Made by a program: the position numbers and the translations under genes
The notes under the pieces: model-generated
Seen by the model: the letters and a program-made list of their open reading frames with translations, nothing else
What the model was told of the DNA's origin: nothing
Database searches by the model: none
Assembly (NCBI GenBank): GCA_017462605.1
Contig: JAFTQV010000002.1
Coordinates: 1 to 58,645 of the forward strand
Reading direction: 5' to 3'
DNA: 58,645 bases
Source: Clostridia bacterium
Lineage (GTDB): Bacteria; Bacillota; Clostridia; Oscillospirales; CAG-272
Shown here: piece after piece, positions 33,316 through 44,730 of the stretch
Layout of the letters: each line of letters begins with the position of its first letter
Position numbering within the stretch: position 1 is the stretch's first letter

Positions 33316-35842
33316 CGGAAGGCTTAGGAACTATGGGAGTCTCAGCAATTATCTTACTGTTCTCCTCATCTATCTTATTACCCTCTTCCTCTATCTCCTC
33401 AATCTTATCAAGTCTTGAAAGAGTGATTATCTTATTATCAGAAGATGTTCTCATTACTATTACGCCGCCCGCAGTTCTCGAATAAACGTTGATATCAGAG
33501 ACGGACATTCTAATAATTGTACCCTTATCCGTAATAAGCATTACGTCATCATCATCGGCGACAGTCTGGATAGCGGCAAGCTTTCCGCTCTTTTCGGTAA
33601 GCTTATGGCAAGCAACGCCTCTTCCGCCTCTGTGCTTCATCTCGCGGAACTCATCGAAGTAGCTGCGCTTACCCATACCGTTTTCGGTAACGGTAAGAAG
33701 AGTCTTTGTATCGTCAACGATCGCAACTCCGATAACGTAATCGTCCTCGCCGAGCGTTATACCCTTAACACCTCTTGCAGTTCTGCCCATACCTCTTACG
33801 TTGCTTTCCTCAAATCTGACGGCAAGCGCGTTTCTCGTTGCAATCATTATGCTCTGATCGCCGAGAGTATGGCGAACAAAGATAAGCTCATCGCCCTCGT
33901 CAAGATTGATCGCGATCTTTCCTCCGCGGCGCTGATACTCAAACTCGCGAAGAAGAGTCTTCTTGATAACGCCGTTTCTCGTTACCATGGTAAGATACTC
34001 GTTATCGTTAAACTCAGAGATACTTATCATAGAGGTAACCTTTTCGCCCTCGCCAAGCTCTATGATGTTGACAAGATTCGTACCCTTTGCGGTCCTTCCT
34101 GCCTCGGGAATACGGTAAGCCTTCTTACAGTAAACACGTCCCTTATTGGTAAAGAACATAATGTGCGCGTGAGATGAGGTGACAAGAACCTTTTCAACAA
34201 AGTCCTCTTCCTTCGTGCTCATACCTATTATACCCTTACCGCCTCTGTTCTGTGAAACGTAGGTATCTGCCCTCTGGCGCTTTATGTAGCCTGTGTGGCT
34301 CATAGTAAGAATGCAGGTGTGCCTTTCAATAAGATCCTCAAGATCTATTTCCTCGGTCGCTTCAACTATTTCGGTCCTTCTCTTATCGCCGAATTTGTTT
34401 GCTGCCTCGGTAAGCTCGCCCTTAAGTATTTCTCTTATCTTCATTCTATCGGCAAGAATAGCGGTAAGCTCGTCGATAGTAACGGTAAGCTTTGCGATCC
34501 TATCCTCAACCTTCTGCCTTTCAAGTCCGGAAAGCTTTCCGAGAGTCATCTCAACTATAGCCTGAGCCTGAACGTCCGAAAGACCGAATCTTTCAATAAG
34601 TCTTTCCTTAGCATTGGGAATAGATTCGCTGCCCTTGATAATTGCTATTACCTCGTCAATATTATCGGTAGCTGTTCTGTATCCTTCAAGAATATGAACC
34701 TCACGAAGAGCCTTATCAAGATCGTATTCGCATCTCTTTCTGATGACCGATTCCTGGAATTCGATATAGTGATCAAGTATTTCGGGAAGAGAAAGAGTTT
34801 TCGGCTCGCCGTTTACTATAACGAGCATATTGATAGAGCAGGTATCCTGAAGCTGAGTATATTTATAAAGCTGATTGAGAATGACCTCTCCGTTAGCGTC
34901 CTTTTTATATTCAACGACTATTCTCATACCGCCTCTGCCCGATTCATCGCGAAGCGCGGTTATGCCCTCTATTCTTTTTTCCTTAACGAGGTTTGCCATG
35001 CTCTCTATAAGCATAGCCTTATTTACCATATAGGGGATCTCGGTAAATATGATCCTCTTCTTATCGTCCTCAACGGTGGCTCTCGCTCTTACGTATACTC
35101 TGCCTTTACCCGTCTCGTATGCTTCTCTTATTCCCCTCGTTCCGTATATCACAGCGGCGGTAGGGAAGTCAGGTCCCTTTATATGCTCCATAAGCTCGTC
35201 TACCGAGCATTCGGGGTTATCTATTCTGTAAACGGTTCCGTCAATTACCTCTCTTAAATTGTGAGGGGGAATATTCGTTGCCATACCAACGGCGATACCA
35301 ACAGATCCGTTGACAAGAAGGTTCGGAAATCTTGAGGGAAGAGCAACAGGCTCGTCTCTTGTATTATCGAAGTTTCTCGTCATCGGAACGACCTTTTTCT
35401 CAATGTCGCTCATCATAAGATCGGCGATCTTACTCATTCTCGCCTCGGTATAACGGTATGCGGCAGCGCCGTCTCCGTCTACGTTACCGAAGTTACCGTG
35501 ACCTTCAACCAAGGGATAGCGGTAAGAGAAGCTCTGCGCCATTCTTACCATTGCCTGATAGACCGCGGCGTCTCCGTGCGGATGGTATCTACCAAGAACG
35601 TTACCTACCGTCGTTGCCGATTTACGGAATGGCTTATCATACGTCAGATGATCCTCGTACATTGCGTAAAGTATTCTTCTCTGACCGGGCTTCATTCCGT
35701 CTCTTACGTCGGGCAGGGCTCTTGAGGTAATAACGCTCATTGAATATTCGATAAACGAGCTTTTTACCTCTTTTTCCATATCTCGGATCTCAATTCTTTG
35801 ATTAGGAAATTCTATATCATTAGATTTATACTCGTGATTCAT
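33296..35842 (-). CDS. gyrA: DNA gyrase subunit A
   Basis: The protein of 848 residues (from ATG 35842; an upstream TTG at 35848 would add two) cuts and reseals DNA as gyrase A2B2. It has the breakage-reunion core [17 protein letters not shown], the catalytic tyrosine in AAAYRYTE, and the C-terminal beta-pinwheel with the GyrA-box-like QRRGGKG family motif. An acidic tail follows. In the quinolone-resistance region it reads [17 protein letters not shown]: the positions equal to E. coli Ser83 and Asp87 are Ala and Gln. gyrB ends 22 bp upstream and a lipoprotein gene overlaps its 3' end. Ribosome binding site AAGGA at 9 nt. Confidence 0.98.
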   Translation of the reverse strand: MNHEYKSNDIEFPNQRIEIRDMEKEVKSSFIEYSMSVITSRALPDVRDGMKPGQRRILYAMYEDHLTYDKPFRKSATTVGNVLGRYHPHGDAAVYQAMVRMAQSFSYRYPLVEGHGNFGNVDGDGAAAYRYTEARMSKIADLMMSDIEKKVVPMTRNFDNTRDEPVALPSRFPNLLVNGSVGIAVGMATNIPPHNLREVIDGTVYRIDNPECSVDELMEHIKGPDFPTAAVIYGTRGIREAYETGKGRVYVRARATVEDDKKRIIFTEIPYMVNKAMLIESMANLVKEKRIEGITALRDESGRGGMRIVVEYKKDANGEVILNQLYKYTQLQDTCSINMLVIVNGEPKTLSLPEILDHYIEFQESVIRKRCEYDLDKALREVHILEGYRTATDNIDEVIAIIKGSESIPNAKERLIERFGLSDVQAQAIVEMTLGKLSGLERQKVEDRIAKLTVTIDELTAILADRMKIREILKGELTEAANKFGDKRRTEIVEATEEIDLEDLIERHTCILTMSHTGYIKRQRADTYVSQNRGGKGIIGMSTKEEDFVEKVLVTSSHAHIMFFTNKGRVYCKKAYRIPEAGRTAKGTNLVNIIELGEGEKVTSMISISEFNDNEYLTMVTRNGVIKKTLLREFEYQRRGGKIAINLDEGDELIFVRHTLGDQSIMIATRNALAVRFEESNVRGMGRTARGVKGITLGEDDYVIGVAIVDDTKTLLTVTENGMGKRSYFDEFREMKHRGGRGVACHKLTEKSGKLAAIQTVADDDDVMLITDKGTIIRMSVSDINVYSRTAGGVIVMRTSSDNKIITLSRLDKIEEIEEEGNKIDEENSKIIAETPIVPKPSDDEDDE

Positions 35843-35863
35843 TTTCAAAATTCCTTTTCTTCA

Positions 35864-38099
<2,236 letters not shown>

Positions 38100-38100
<1 letters not shown>

Positions 38101-39185
38101 TAAGAAAATCCTCCTCCGTCTACCTTAATGACCCTTCCGCCCGCCTTTATTTCTTCGCATGACGTTATTATTATCTGCTTATCCTTGATACCCGATAAAA
38201 CAAAGCTCTGCCTTTTTTCATCAAGCTCGGATAGCACGTCGTCAAAAAGAAATACGGGGTATTCGGAGAATATTTCGCGGCTTACCTCTCCCTCAGCCAT
38301 TTTCAAGGCTAAGACTATCGATCTTTGCTGACCCTGAGAAGCATAGGATCTTGAATCCATACCGTTGATCGAAATAACGATATCCTCTCTGTGCGGTCCG
38401 AAAAGAGTAGTACCGGCAAATCTTTCGCGCATAATGCTTTCAGAAAATATTTTTCTGTATTCTTCTCTGACAGCTTCTCTTTCGGATAGCTCCTCGGGAA
38501 TATCTGTCTGATATTTCATTTCAAGGCTCTCATTACCGCCCGAAATATCATTCATAAAGCCTTTTGCATAGACTTCAAGCTTTTTTATATAATCTTTTCT
38601 TTGAAGATAAATATAGGATGCGTATTCCGCAAGCAGCTCTGACCATGCCAAAAGCTCGTTTTCGTCGAAATATAAGCCCTTTGATGCATTTTTGAGCAGC
38701 GCATTTCTGTTTTCAAGAGCTTTTTTGTAGTTTGAATAGACAGAAATATACGAAGGATAGCACTGAGAGATCGCAACATTTAAAAATTCGCGCCTCATAT
38801 CGGGTCCGCCTTTAACGAGATCGAGATCGTCCGGGCAGAAGAGGACTGCCTTAAAGGAGCCTATCATCTCGCCTGCAGAGCGCACTCTGTACCCATTCTT
38901 TTTTCTGCGCCTTTCTCTTCCGAAAAAGGAGTATTCAAGAGTTCCTTCGCCGTCCTTGCTTTCGTATTCTATCGATATATAGAAGCCATCCTCGCCCATC
39001 CGAACAAGATCTTTATCGTCTCCGTGGCGAAAGGATCTTCCTCTTGCGAAAACGTATATTCCTTCTACCGCATTGGTTTTTCCTTGCGCGTTTTTGCCGA
39101 GAAGAACGTTTATTCCCTTATCAAAGAATATTTTAGAGGACTCAATGTTTCTGAAATTTTTAGCCGTAAAGCTTTTTATTATCAT
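38100..39185 (-). CDS. recF: DNA replication/repair protein RecF
   Basis: The 361-residue SMC-like ATPase begins MIIKSFTAKNFRNIES, with Walker A GKNAQGKT (30-37), the ABC signature region ASQGQQRSIVLALKMAE and Walker B FLFDDVLSELDE. It loads RecA at gaps with RecO and RecR. Its start overlaps the dnaN stop by 4 bp (ATGA) and its stop overlaps remB (TAATG), so the block is tightly coupled. The S4-domain gene (rlbA/yaaA) that often lies between dnaN and recF is absent. Confidence 0.97.
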
Positions 39186-40330
39186 CTTTCATTCATTCTT
39201 ACGGGAAGGATCATATAGAAGTAATTAAACTCCTCATCCTTCTCATAAGGCTCGATAGTTATCGCCTGAGTGGGGCTCTTCATCGAAAGAATGATCCTCT
39301 CGCCCTCGGAGACCTTAACGCTATTGATAAGATAACGGCAATTAAAGCCGATCTCAAGATCGGATCCCTCATGCTCGGCATCCATTTCATCGTATACCTT
39401 ACCGTTTACCGAAGAAGAGGTGAGTGAAAGGAAGTTATCCTCAGCCTTGATCTTAACGTAGCTCTTGCCGCTGCCCTGGATCTTCTCCTCGGCGATGATA
39501 TTGGCTCTCTCAAGTCCCGAGAGAAGTCTTTCGCGGTCAACCGTGACGAAAATATCGTTATCCTTGGGAATTATCCTATTGTAGTCTATAAATTCGGAGT
39601 CAATAGTTCTTGTAAAGAATACGATATCGCCGAGATCAACGATAGCGTGCTTTCTCGTGAGAGATATTCTTACCGTATCGTCGCTGTCGTCAACTATCTT
39701 CATCATTTCGGAAAGAGCGTGACCCGGAATAATCAGCGAATGTGAGTGAGACGAGCTTCCGAAGTAATCGATATCCGTGATTATCGAGCATTTTGAAAGA
39801 GTGTAGCTATCGCAGGAGACTACCTCAAGCTCGTTTTCATTAAACTTAAAGAATGCGCCTCTGAGCATAGGTCGGGTATCCTGCTCCGCGATAGAATGGA
39901 ATACCTTGCTTATCATCTTGCGAAGGACCGAGCCCTTAATTTCAAATCCCTGATCGAAGGTAAGCTCGGGAAGGGAAGGGAATTCCTCGCTATTCATAGC
40001 AAACATTGAGAAGGAAGCCTTTCCGCAGCTGATAGTGCAGCTGAGCTTATCGTTGATATCTATCGTTATCTCTCCTTCGGGAAGAACCTTCACCGTCTGG
40101 AAAAACCTCTGAGCATTGATGATAAATTTACCCTCTCTTTCGATATCGGTGGGGGTGAATACCGCTCTTACACCCTTATTCATATCGTAAGTAGAGAGTC
40201 TGACGTTGCCGTCTTCAAGAGTTTCTATAAGTACGCCTTCAATAGAGGTTATGGTATTTTTATTCGATACCGTTCCCATAGCAGGAACGAGCTTTGCCAT
40301 AAGATCCGATTTAAGAACTGTAAATTTCAT
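39182..40330 (-). CDS. dnaN: DNA polymerase III beta subunit (sliding clamp)
   Basis: The 382-residue clamp starts MKFTVLKSDLMAKL and contains three beta-clamp repeats, ending with YFYMILPVRMNER, the conserved clamp C-terminus. It encircles DNA and tethers polymerase III and many partners. The reading frame stays open upstream to 40492, but the ATG at 40330 is chosen because the protein begins there with the family N-terminus and has a GAGG ribosome binding site. The upstream extension would be proline-rich and unlike any clamp. dnaA lies 306 bp upstream. Confidence 0.97.
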   Translation of the reverse strand: MKFTVLKSDLMAKLVPAMGTVSNKNTITSIEGVLIETLEDGNVRLSTYDMNKGVRAVFTPTDIEREGKFIINAQRFFQTVKVLPEGEITIDINDKLSCTISCGKASFSMFAMNSEEFPSLPELTFDQGFEIKGSVLRKMISKVFHSIAEQDTRPMLRGAFFKFNENELEVVSCDSYTLSKCSIITDIDYFGSSSHSHSLIIPGHALSEMMKIVDDSDDTVRISLTRKHAIVDLGDIVFFTRTIDSEFIDYNRIIPKDNDIFVTVDRERLLSGLERANIIAEEKIQGSGKSYVKIKAEDNFLSLTSSSVNGKVYDEMDAEHEGSDLEIGFNCRYLINSVKVSEGERIILSMKSPTQAITIEPYEKDEEFNYFYMILPVRMNER

Positions 40331-40636
40331 TTTTATATCCTCTTCTCTGTATAGTTTATCGTGGGCGCTTCCCCCTGCCTTATCGCTCTTTTTGAGCGAA
40401 GCGAGAGAAACATATTTATTTATTAACGGTAGGAGTAGTTGTAGTAGGGGCGGTGGAAAAGGTGGAAAACTACGAAAGTCCTTGAAGGTCAAGGGATTTT
40501 TGCCGATTTATTCCACTTTTTCCGAAGATTTTTTCGGTGCAAAAGTTTGATCCTTGAATTAAACCGATTTATAAACGGATATCAACGGCTTTTACACACG
40601 GTCTTTTGCACCTTTCCACATAAAAAAGTGGAAAAC
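40331..40636. promoter_or_regulatory. dnaA-dnaN spacer with DnaA-box-like repeats (oriC candidate)
   Basis: The 306-bp spacer carries several TTTTCCAC-type 9-mers. GTGGAAAA on the plus strand occurs at 40453-40460, 40462-40469 and 40627-40634. TTTCCACA is at 40612-40619, and a TTATTCCAC-like site is near 40508. The 40612/40627 pair is an inverted repeat. They match the DnaA box TTATCCACA only partly. Together with the box at 42091 they frame dnaA, as in bipartite Firmicute origins. This is a candidate origin part, not a proven one. Confidence 0.5.
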
Positions 40637-42043
40637 TTAAGTACCCTTGATCTCCTTCATAAGCTTTTTGATATCGCTCTCTGCTTTTATCATAGTTTTT
40701 ATATTCGTTGTGACTCTTTCGCAGGACGCCATAACCGTCGTATGATCACGTGAGAAGATAGCTCCGATCTCCTTATAGGATTTTTCGGTAAGCTTTCTTA
40801 TTATGTAGATAGCCACGTGGCGCGCGTTTGCCACCGTGTCCGTCTTTTTCTTCGACTTCAATTCCTCAACGGATACGCCGTAATACGAAGAAACTGTCGC
40901 GATTATCTTATCAATAAGAATATCAACGGGAATATTGCCGGGATCTATTACGGAGATTACCTCGTCTATAAGAGCCTTTGTTACAGGTGAGTCATTCATT
41001 ATCTTCATCGCGCTGAGTCTCTTTATGACTCCCTCGATCTGGCGTATATTATCGTGAAGCCTTCCCGCCATGTATTCAACGAGGTCGTTTGATATCTCGA
41101 GATTGTAAAGATCGGATTTTTTCTTGATTATCGCCGCGCGAAGCTCGGGGCTCGGGGGCTGAATATCCGCTATAAGTCCGCCCTCAAATCTTGTTCTGAG
41201 TCTGTCCTCGAGAGGCTTTATCTCGTGAGGGGGTCTATCGGACGTAAGAATTATCTGCTTATTTGATTCGTAAAGATAAGAGAAGGTATGGAAAAATTCT
41301 TCCTGAGTCGATACCTTTCCTGCGATAAACTGGATATCGTCAATCAGCAGAACGTCCGCTCCTCTGTATTTTTCCTTAAATTCCTGGGTCGTAGAGGTCG
41401 ATATAGCTGCGATAAGCTCATTCATAAACTCCTCGCACCTCTTGTAAACGATCTTGAGGTGAGGATGCTTTATCTTCATATGATTGATGACTGCGCAAAG
41501 CAGATGAGTCTTACCGAGTCCTGAATTTCCGTGAATAAAAAGAGGGTTGAAATCATTAGCGGGAGTATTAGCTACCGCAAGGCAGGTCGCCTTTGCAAAT
41601 TTATTTGAAGCTCCCTCTATGAAGTTATCGAAGGTATATTCGTCAACAACGCTTTTTTTATCCGAAGCGGTGTCCGCATCCGCATTGATAAGAGAGGTGA
41701 TCTTCTTTTCTCTTTCCTCGTTCTCTCTCGTATCCTCAATGCTGGGAGTCATATTGACAGGCTCGGGATCTCCGAGATTTGCGGAAAGAGATTCGCTCGA
41801 CTCTATTCTGACCTTGACCTCAAAGCCGATTATCGCGGCAAGGGTCTCGGTTATAACGTCCATGTATTTAGAAGAGAGTATTTTTCTTCTAAGCTCTGTG
41901 GGAGTTGTGAAAACAGCTTCCTCGTCGGTTAAAGATGAAAGAACAAAATCACCGAACCAGAGCTTAAAGGTAGACGGAGCCGCGCTTATTCTTTTTTCAA
42001 TTTCGGGTAGCATATCGTCTACTATGCATTGTAACTCGTCCAT
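40637..42043 (-). CDS. dnaA: Chromosomal replication initiator DnaA
   Basis: The 468-residue initiator has an N-terminal oligomerisation domain (1-85), a variable acidic linker (about 90-130), and an AAA+ core with Walker A GNSGLGKTHLL and Walker B VLLIDDIQF. The C-terminal DNA-binding domain has the DnaA signature FSRDHTTVMASCERV. It melts oriC and starts replication. Length is typical. It has an AAAGGA ribosome binding site, a DnaA-box-like site 48 bp upstream, and a sigma-A promoter at 42128-42156, allowing autoregulation. Confidence 0.99.
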   Translation of the reverse strand: MDELQCIVDDMLPEIEKRISAAPSTFKLWFGDFVLSSLTDEEAVFTTPTELRRKILSSKYMDVITETLAAIIGFEVKVRIESSESLSANLGDPEPVNMTPSIEDTRENEEREKKITSLINADADTASDKKSVVDEYTFDNFIEGASNKFAKATCLAVANTPANDFNPLFIHGNSGLGKTHLLCAVINHMKIKHPHLKIVYKRCEEFMNELIAAISTSTTQEFKEKYRGADVLLIDDIQFIAGKVSTQEEFFHTFSYLYESNKQIILTSDRPPHEIKPLEDRLRTRFEGGLIADIQPPSPELRAAIIKKKSDLYNLEISNDLVEYMAGRLHDNIRQIEGVIKRLSAMKIMNDSPVTKALIDEVISVIDPGNIPVDILIDKIIATVSSYYGVSVEELKSKKKTDTVANARHVAIYIIRKLTEKSYKEIGAIFSRDHTTVMASCERVTTNIKTMIKAESDIKKLMKEIKGT

Positions 42044-42090
42044 ATATAAGTCCTTTCGCTTAGGTTGGTATTGGCTTTTTTAGAGGTAAG

Positions 42091-42099
42091 TTATCCACT
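42091..42099 (+). promoter_or_regulatory. DnaA box upstream of dnaA
   Basis: TTATCCACT matches the DnaA-box consensus TTATCCACA at 8 of 9 bases. It lies between the dnaA promoter and the start codon, next to AT-rich sequence (42100-42170) suitable for unwinding. Confidence 0.7.
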
Positions 42100-42127
42100 T
42101 TTCCCCTTAAATATATAATACAGATAT

Positions 42128-42156
42128 ATTATAACACATAAATATTTAAAAAGCAA
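42128..42156 (-). promoter_or_regulatory. Sigma-A promoter of dnaA
   Basis: On the minus strand, TTGCTT (42151-42156) and TATAAT (42128-42133) are 17 bp apart, with an extended TG before the -10. It sits downstream of the spoVA terminator, so dnaA has its own transcript. Confidence 0.7.
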
Positions 42157-42183
42157 GAAGAAAATGTAAAAAAGTGCTTACAA

Positions 42184-42227
42184 AATAAAAAACGGAAAAG
42201 GCACATCGGAAAAATGCGCCTATCCGC
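42184..42227 (-). terminator. Terminator of the spoVA operon
   Basis: On the minus strand a stem CGGATAGGCGCA/TGTGCCTTTTCCG (with wobbles and a bulge) is followed by TTTTTTATTTT, 35 bp after the spoVAE stop. It separates sporulation transcription from dnaA. Confidence 0.7.
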
Positions 42228-42261
42228 TTTAAAAAGATAAAAAGCTGTTTTTAAAAAATGA

Positions 42262-42633
42262 TTATCTGCTTCTTTTCGGCTTTCCTTTGAATATGAGGCA
42301 GGCAAGATAACCGAAAATAAGAGCCGCGGTACAGCCCGCCGATGCTGCTGCAAATGGACCCTTGAATATGCCTATGAATCCGAATGAATCCACAGCTTCT
42401 TTGACTCCCTTTGCAACGTTTGCTCCGAAGCCGATTAAGGGAACGGAAATACCCGCGCCCGCAAGCTCAAACAGAGACTCGTAAAGACCAACCGCGCCAA
42501 GAAAAGTACCAAAGCAAACGAGAATGACGAGTATTCTCGCGGGAGTGAGCTTGGTAAGATCGATAAGGACCTGGATCAGCGCGCAAACAATGCCGCCGAC
42601 CAGAAATGCTAAAAAAAGCTTTGATATATCCAT
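42262..42633 (-). CDS. spoVAE: Stage V sporulation protein AE
   Basis: The 123-residue membrane protein has four hydrophobic segments and the SpoVAC/AE family core GAGISVPLIGFGANVAKGVKEAV. SpoVA proteins form the inner-membrane channel moving dipicolinic acid into spores and out at germination. Its start shares a base with the spoVAD stop (TAATG), so translation is coupled. It is the last gene of the operon, followed by a terminator. Confidence 0.93.
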   Translation of the reverse strand: MDISKLFLAFLVGGIVCALIQVLIDLTKLTPARILVILVCFGTFLGAVGLYESLFELAGAGISVPLIGFGANVAKGVKEAVDSFGFIGIFKGPFAAASAGCTAALIFGYLACLIFKGKPKRSR

Positions 42634-43643
42634 TACAAATCCTCTCCTTCAATAACTATAAGCGGCGCGACTCCTAAAATGTGATCCCCTTGACCAACGC
42701 TTCCGGTGCTCATAAGAGCGCCCGTTGAAAGGAGAGCTATTCTTTTATACTCACCCGATTTTACCTTTGGTAATATAAGTGAAGATAAGACCGAAGCCGA
42801 GCAGCCGCAGCCCGATCCGCCCGCATGCATATCCTGATTTTTAAGATCGTACAAGAGAAGACCTGCGTCCTTGTGGAGAGAAGATATCGTCCTTCCGTTT
42901 TCACCGAGCTTTTCGCATAGCATCTCCTCGAGAATAGAGCTGCCGACAGAGCCAAGATCCCCCGTAAGAATAAGATCAAAGCGCGAAGGATCGTTTTCAC
43001 TGAAATAAGCGGCGATCGAATCGTAGGCGGCGAGTGCCATTGCGGAGCCCATATTGGATTGATCCTTCACGTAGCCGTCTATAACTCTTCCCGGCATAAA
43101 AGATGTGATCTTTATATCGCTTTTTTCCTTACCGAGGATAAATGCGCCCGCGGCGGTTGCAGTCCATTGCGAGGTAGGCGTTCTCTGAGCACCGTATTCG
43201 ATGGGAGTTCTGAATTGCCTTTCGGCAGCGCAGTTATGAGAGGATGTGACCGAAGCGCCGCGAGAGTAGTTTTTTGATGCCGTCAGCATAGCTGTTAGGA
43301 CTAAAAGACCTTCAGTGCAGGTAGAGCAAGCTCCGTAAAGACCGAGAAAGGGAATACCAAAGGTGAAAAGTCCGCCCGAGGATGCGACGCACTGGTTCTG
43401 CAGATCTCCCGCAACGAGGATGTCAAGATCATCGGGAGAGAGCTTATTTTTATTTAGAGCGATATTGAGCGCTAAGCGGCTCATCTCTCCCTCGGCTCTT
43501 TCCCAGGTCTTCATGCCGAAAAGATCTTTTTCGTCTATAAGGTCGAATTTATCTCCGAGAGGACCTCTTGATTCTTCGAGGCCGCCGACCGCGGAAAAGC
43601 TTTCAATGTAAACGGGTTTATCAAGATAGGTTATTTTTTGCAT
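42633..43643 (-). CDS. spoVAD: Stage V sporulation protein AD
   Basis: The 336-residue soluble protein has a thiolase-like fold. Conserved SpoVAD pieces include NQCVASSGGLFTFGIPFLGL, YGACSTCTEGL and the C-terminal ALLSTGALMSTGSVGQGD. SpoVAD binds dipicolinic acid at the spore inner membrane next to SpoVAC and SpoVAE. It starts 16 bp after spoVAC with a GGAG-type ribosome binding site. The AC-AD-AE order is the minimal spoVA set of many Clostridia. Confidence 0.96.
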   Translation of the reverse strand: MQKITYLDKPVYIESFSAVGGLEESRGPLGDKFDLIDEKDLFGMKTWERAEGEMSRLALNIALNKNKLSPDDLDILVAGDLQNQCVASSGGLFTFGIPFLGLYGACSTCTEGLLVLTAMLTASKNYSRGASVTSSHNCAAERQFRTPIEYGAQRTPTSQWTATAAGAFILGKEKSDIKITSFMPGRVIDGYVKDQSNMGSAMALAAYDSIAAYFSENDPSRFDLILTGDLGSVGSSILEEMLCEKLGENGRTISSLHKDAGLLLYDLKNQDMHAGGSGCGCSASVLSSLILPKVKSGEYKRIALLSTGALMSTGSVGQGDHILGVAPLIVIEGEDL

Positions 43644-43659
43644 ACGCAGAGTCTCTCCT

Positions 43660-44103
43660 TTAAATAAACAAAGTCAGAAAATAGTATATGAGACCGTAAA
43701 TAAAGCCCGATATAAGAGAGAAAAGTATAACGGGTCCCGCAACGGTGAATATCTTCGCGCCTACTCCAAGAACGTATCCCTCGGCCTTGTTGTCTATCGC
43801 GCAGGAGACAACGGAGTTTGCAAAACCCGTGACAGGGACGAGAGTTCCCGCTCCTGCATGTCTTGCGATCTTATCAAATACTCCAAGACCCGTCATAAGC
43901 GCAGAAATAAGTATAAGAGTAATAGTGACCCAAATATAAACGTCCTCGCTTTTTACACCTAAAAGTAAATAAATATTAGCAATTATCTCCCCAAATAAAC
44001 AAATTATACCGCCAAACAAAAAAGCAGATAAGGTGTTTTTTAGAAGCTTTGAATGAGGAGAATGCACCTTAACTCTTCTTTTATAAGACTCTGAATTTTC
44101 CAT
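43660..44103 (-). CDS. spoVAC: Stage V sporulation protein AC
   Basis: The 147-residue membrane protein has a basic N-terminus and four hydrophobic segments. GAGTLVPVTGFANSVVS is the family core, and GLGVFDKIARH matches SpoVAC. SpoVAC is a mechanosensitive part of the dipicolinate channel. First gene of the operon, with an AGAGG ribosome binding site. The 44104-44189 spacer upstream should hold a forespore (sigma-G) promoter, but I could not find a pair with correct spacing. Confidence 0.95.
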   Translation of the reverse strand: MENSESYKRRVKVHSPHSKLLKNTLSAFLFGGIICLFGEIIANIYLLLGVKSEDVYIWVTITLILISALMTGLGVFDKIARHAGAGTLVPVTGFANSVVSCAIDNKAEGYVLGVGAKIFTVAGPVILFSLISGFIYGLIYYFLTLFI

Positions 44104-44189
44104 AGTAAACCTCTTTACACCGTTTTATTATGGGTATTATTGGATGTTTTTTTGAAAAATATTCAGAAAAAAGAGACGAAAAAATTGTA

Positions 44190-44218
44190 TTGACAAAATA
44201 TATAAAAGTAAGTATAAT
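44190..44218 (+). promoter_or_regulatory. Perfect-consensus sigma-A promoter
   Basis: TTGACA (44190-44195), 17 bp, TATAAT (44213-44218). Transcription should begin near 44225, which rules out the ATG at 44222 as the start of the next gene. Confidence 0.85.
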
Positions 44219-44239
44219 AAAATGCAGGAGGTAATTGCT

Positions 44240-44704
44240 ATGGAGAATAATGATTTTGAGCGCCTGCCGGCAAGCGGAGATAATCTTTATAATGAAAAGA
44301 ACGACTCGGTCATAGTCCCCGATTCTTACTATTCGGATCTTACCGAGATAAAGAAGAACGAGGAAGAGCGCTACGATGAGGTATTTGACAGCGCAAAGCC
44401 GAGGACTCTCGGTTGGTCAATAGCTTCAATGGTGCTTGGCATAATATCCGTGCTTTACGGTTTTATAGGCTGGGTAGGACTTATAATAGGAGCTGTCGCA
44501 ATAGCTCTTGCTATAGTTTCGAGAGTGAGACTCGGATATTTCAACAGTATGGCGATAGCGGGACTTCTTCTCGGCATATTCGGAGTTGTCTTCGGCGCGT
44601 TTTACCTCGTTATCAGCTCTATATTTGGTATAGACGGTATTTTTGATATGTTTTCGGGAGTTTCCGATAATGTGGGAGACAACGGAACTATAACTGATAT
44701 ATAA
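44240..44704 (+). CDS. DUF4190-type membrane protein
   Basis: The 154-residue protein has a polar, acidic N-terminal half (about 1-60) and two long hydrophobic stretches (about 64-95 and 102-132). The pattern resembles DUF4190 (SIASMVLGIISVLYGF ... AIAGLLLGIFGVVFG). Function unknown. Start 44240 has an AGGAGG ribosome binding site at 8 nt, and an upstream in-frame ATG (44222) lies before the predicted transcript start. The sodium/phosphate transporter gene follows at 26 bp and probably shares this strong promoter. Confidence 0.82.
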   Translation: MENNDFERLPASGDNLYNEKNDSVIVPDSYYSDLTEIKKNEEERYDEVFDSAKPRTLGWSIASMVLGIISVLYGFIGWVGLIIGAVAIALAIVSRVRLGYFNSMAIAGLLLGIFGVVFGAFYLVISSIFGIDGIFDMFSGVSDNVGDNGTITDI

Positions 44705-44730
44705 TTCAGGATAAAATAAAGGAGAATTAG

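Noticed and set aside
40331-40492. Longer dnaN with 54 extra N-terminal residues
   Set aside because: The extension is proline-rich and unlike any clamp; the ATG at 40330 has a GAGG site and the conserved clamp N-terminus.
44104-44189. Sigma-G promoter before spoVAC
   Set aside because: TGAATA and CAT...TA pieces exist on the minus strand, but their spacing (13 or 27 bp) does not fit the sigma-G consensus.
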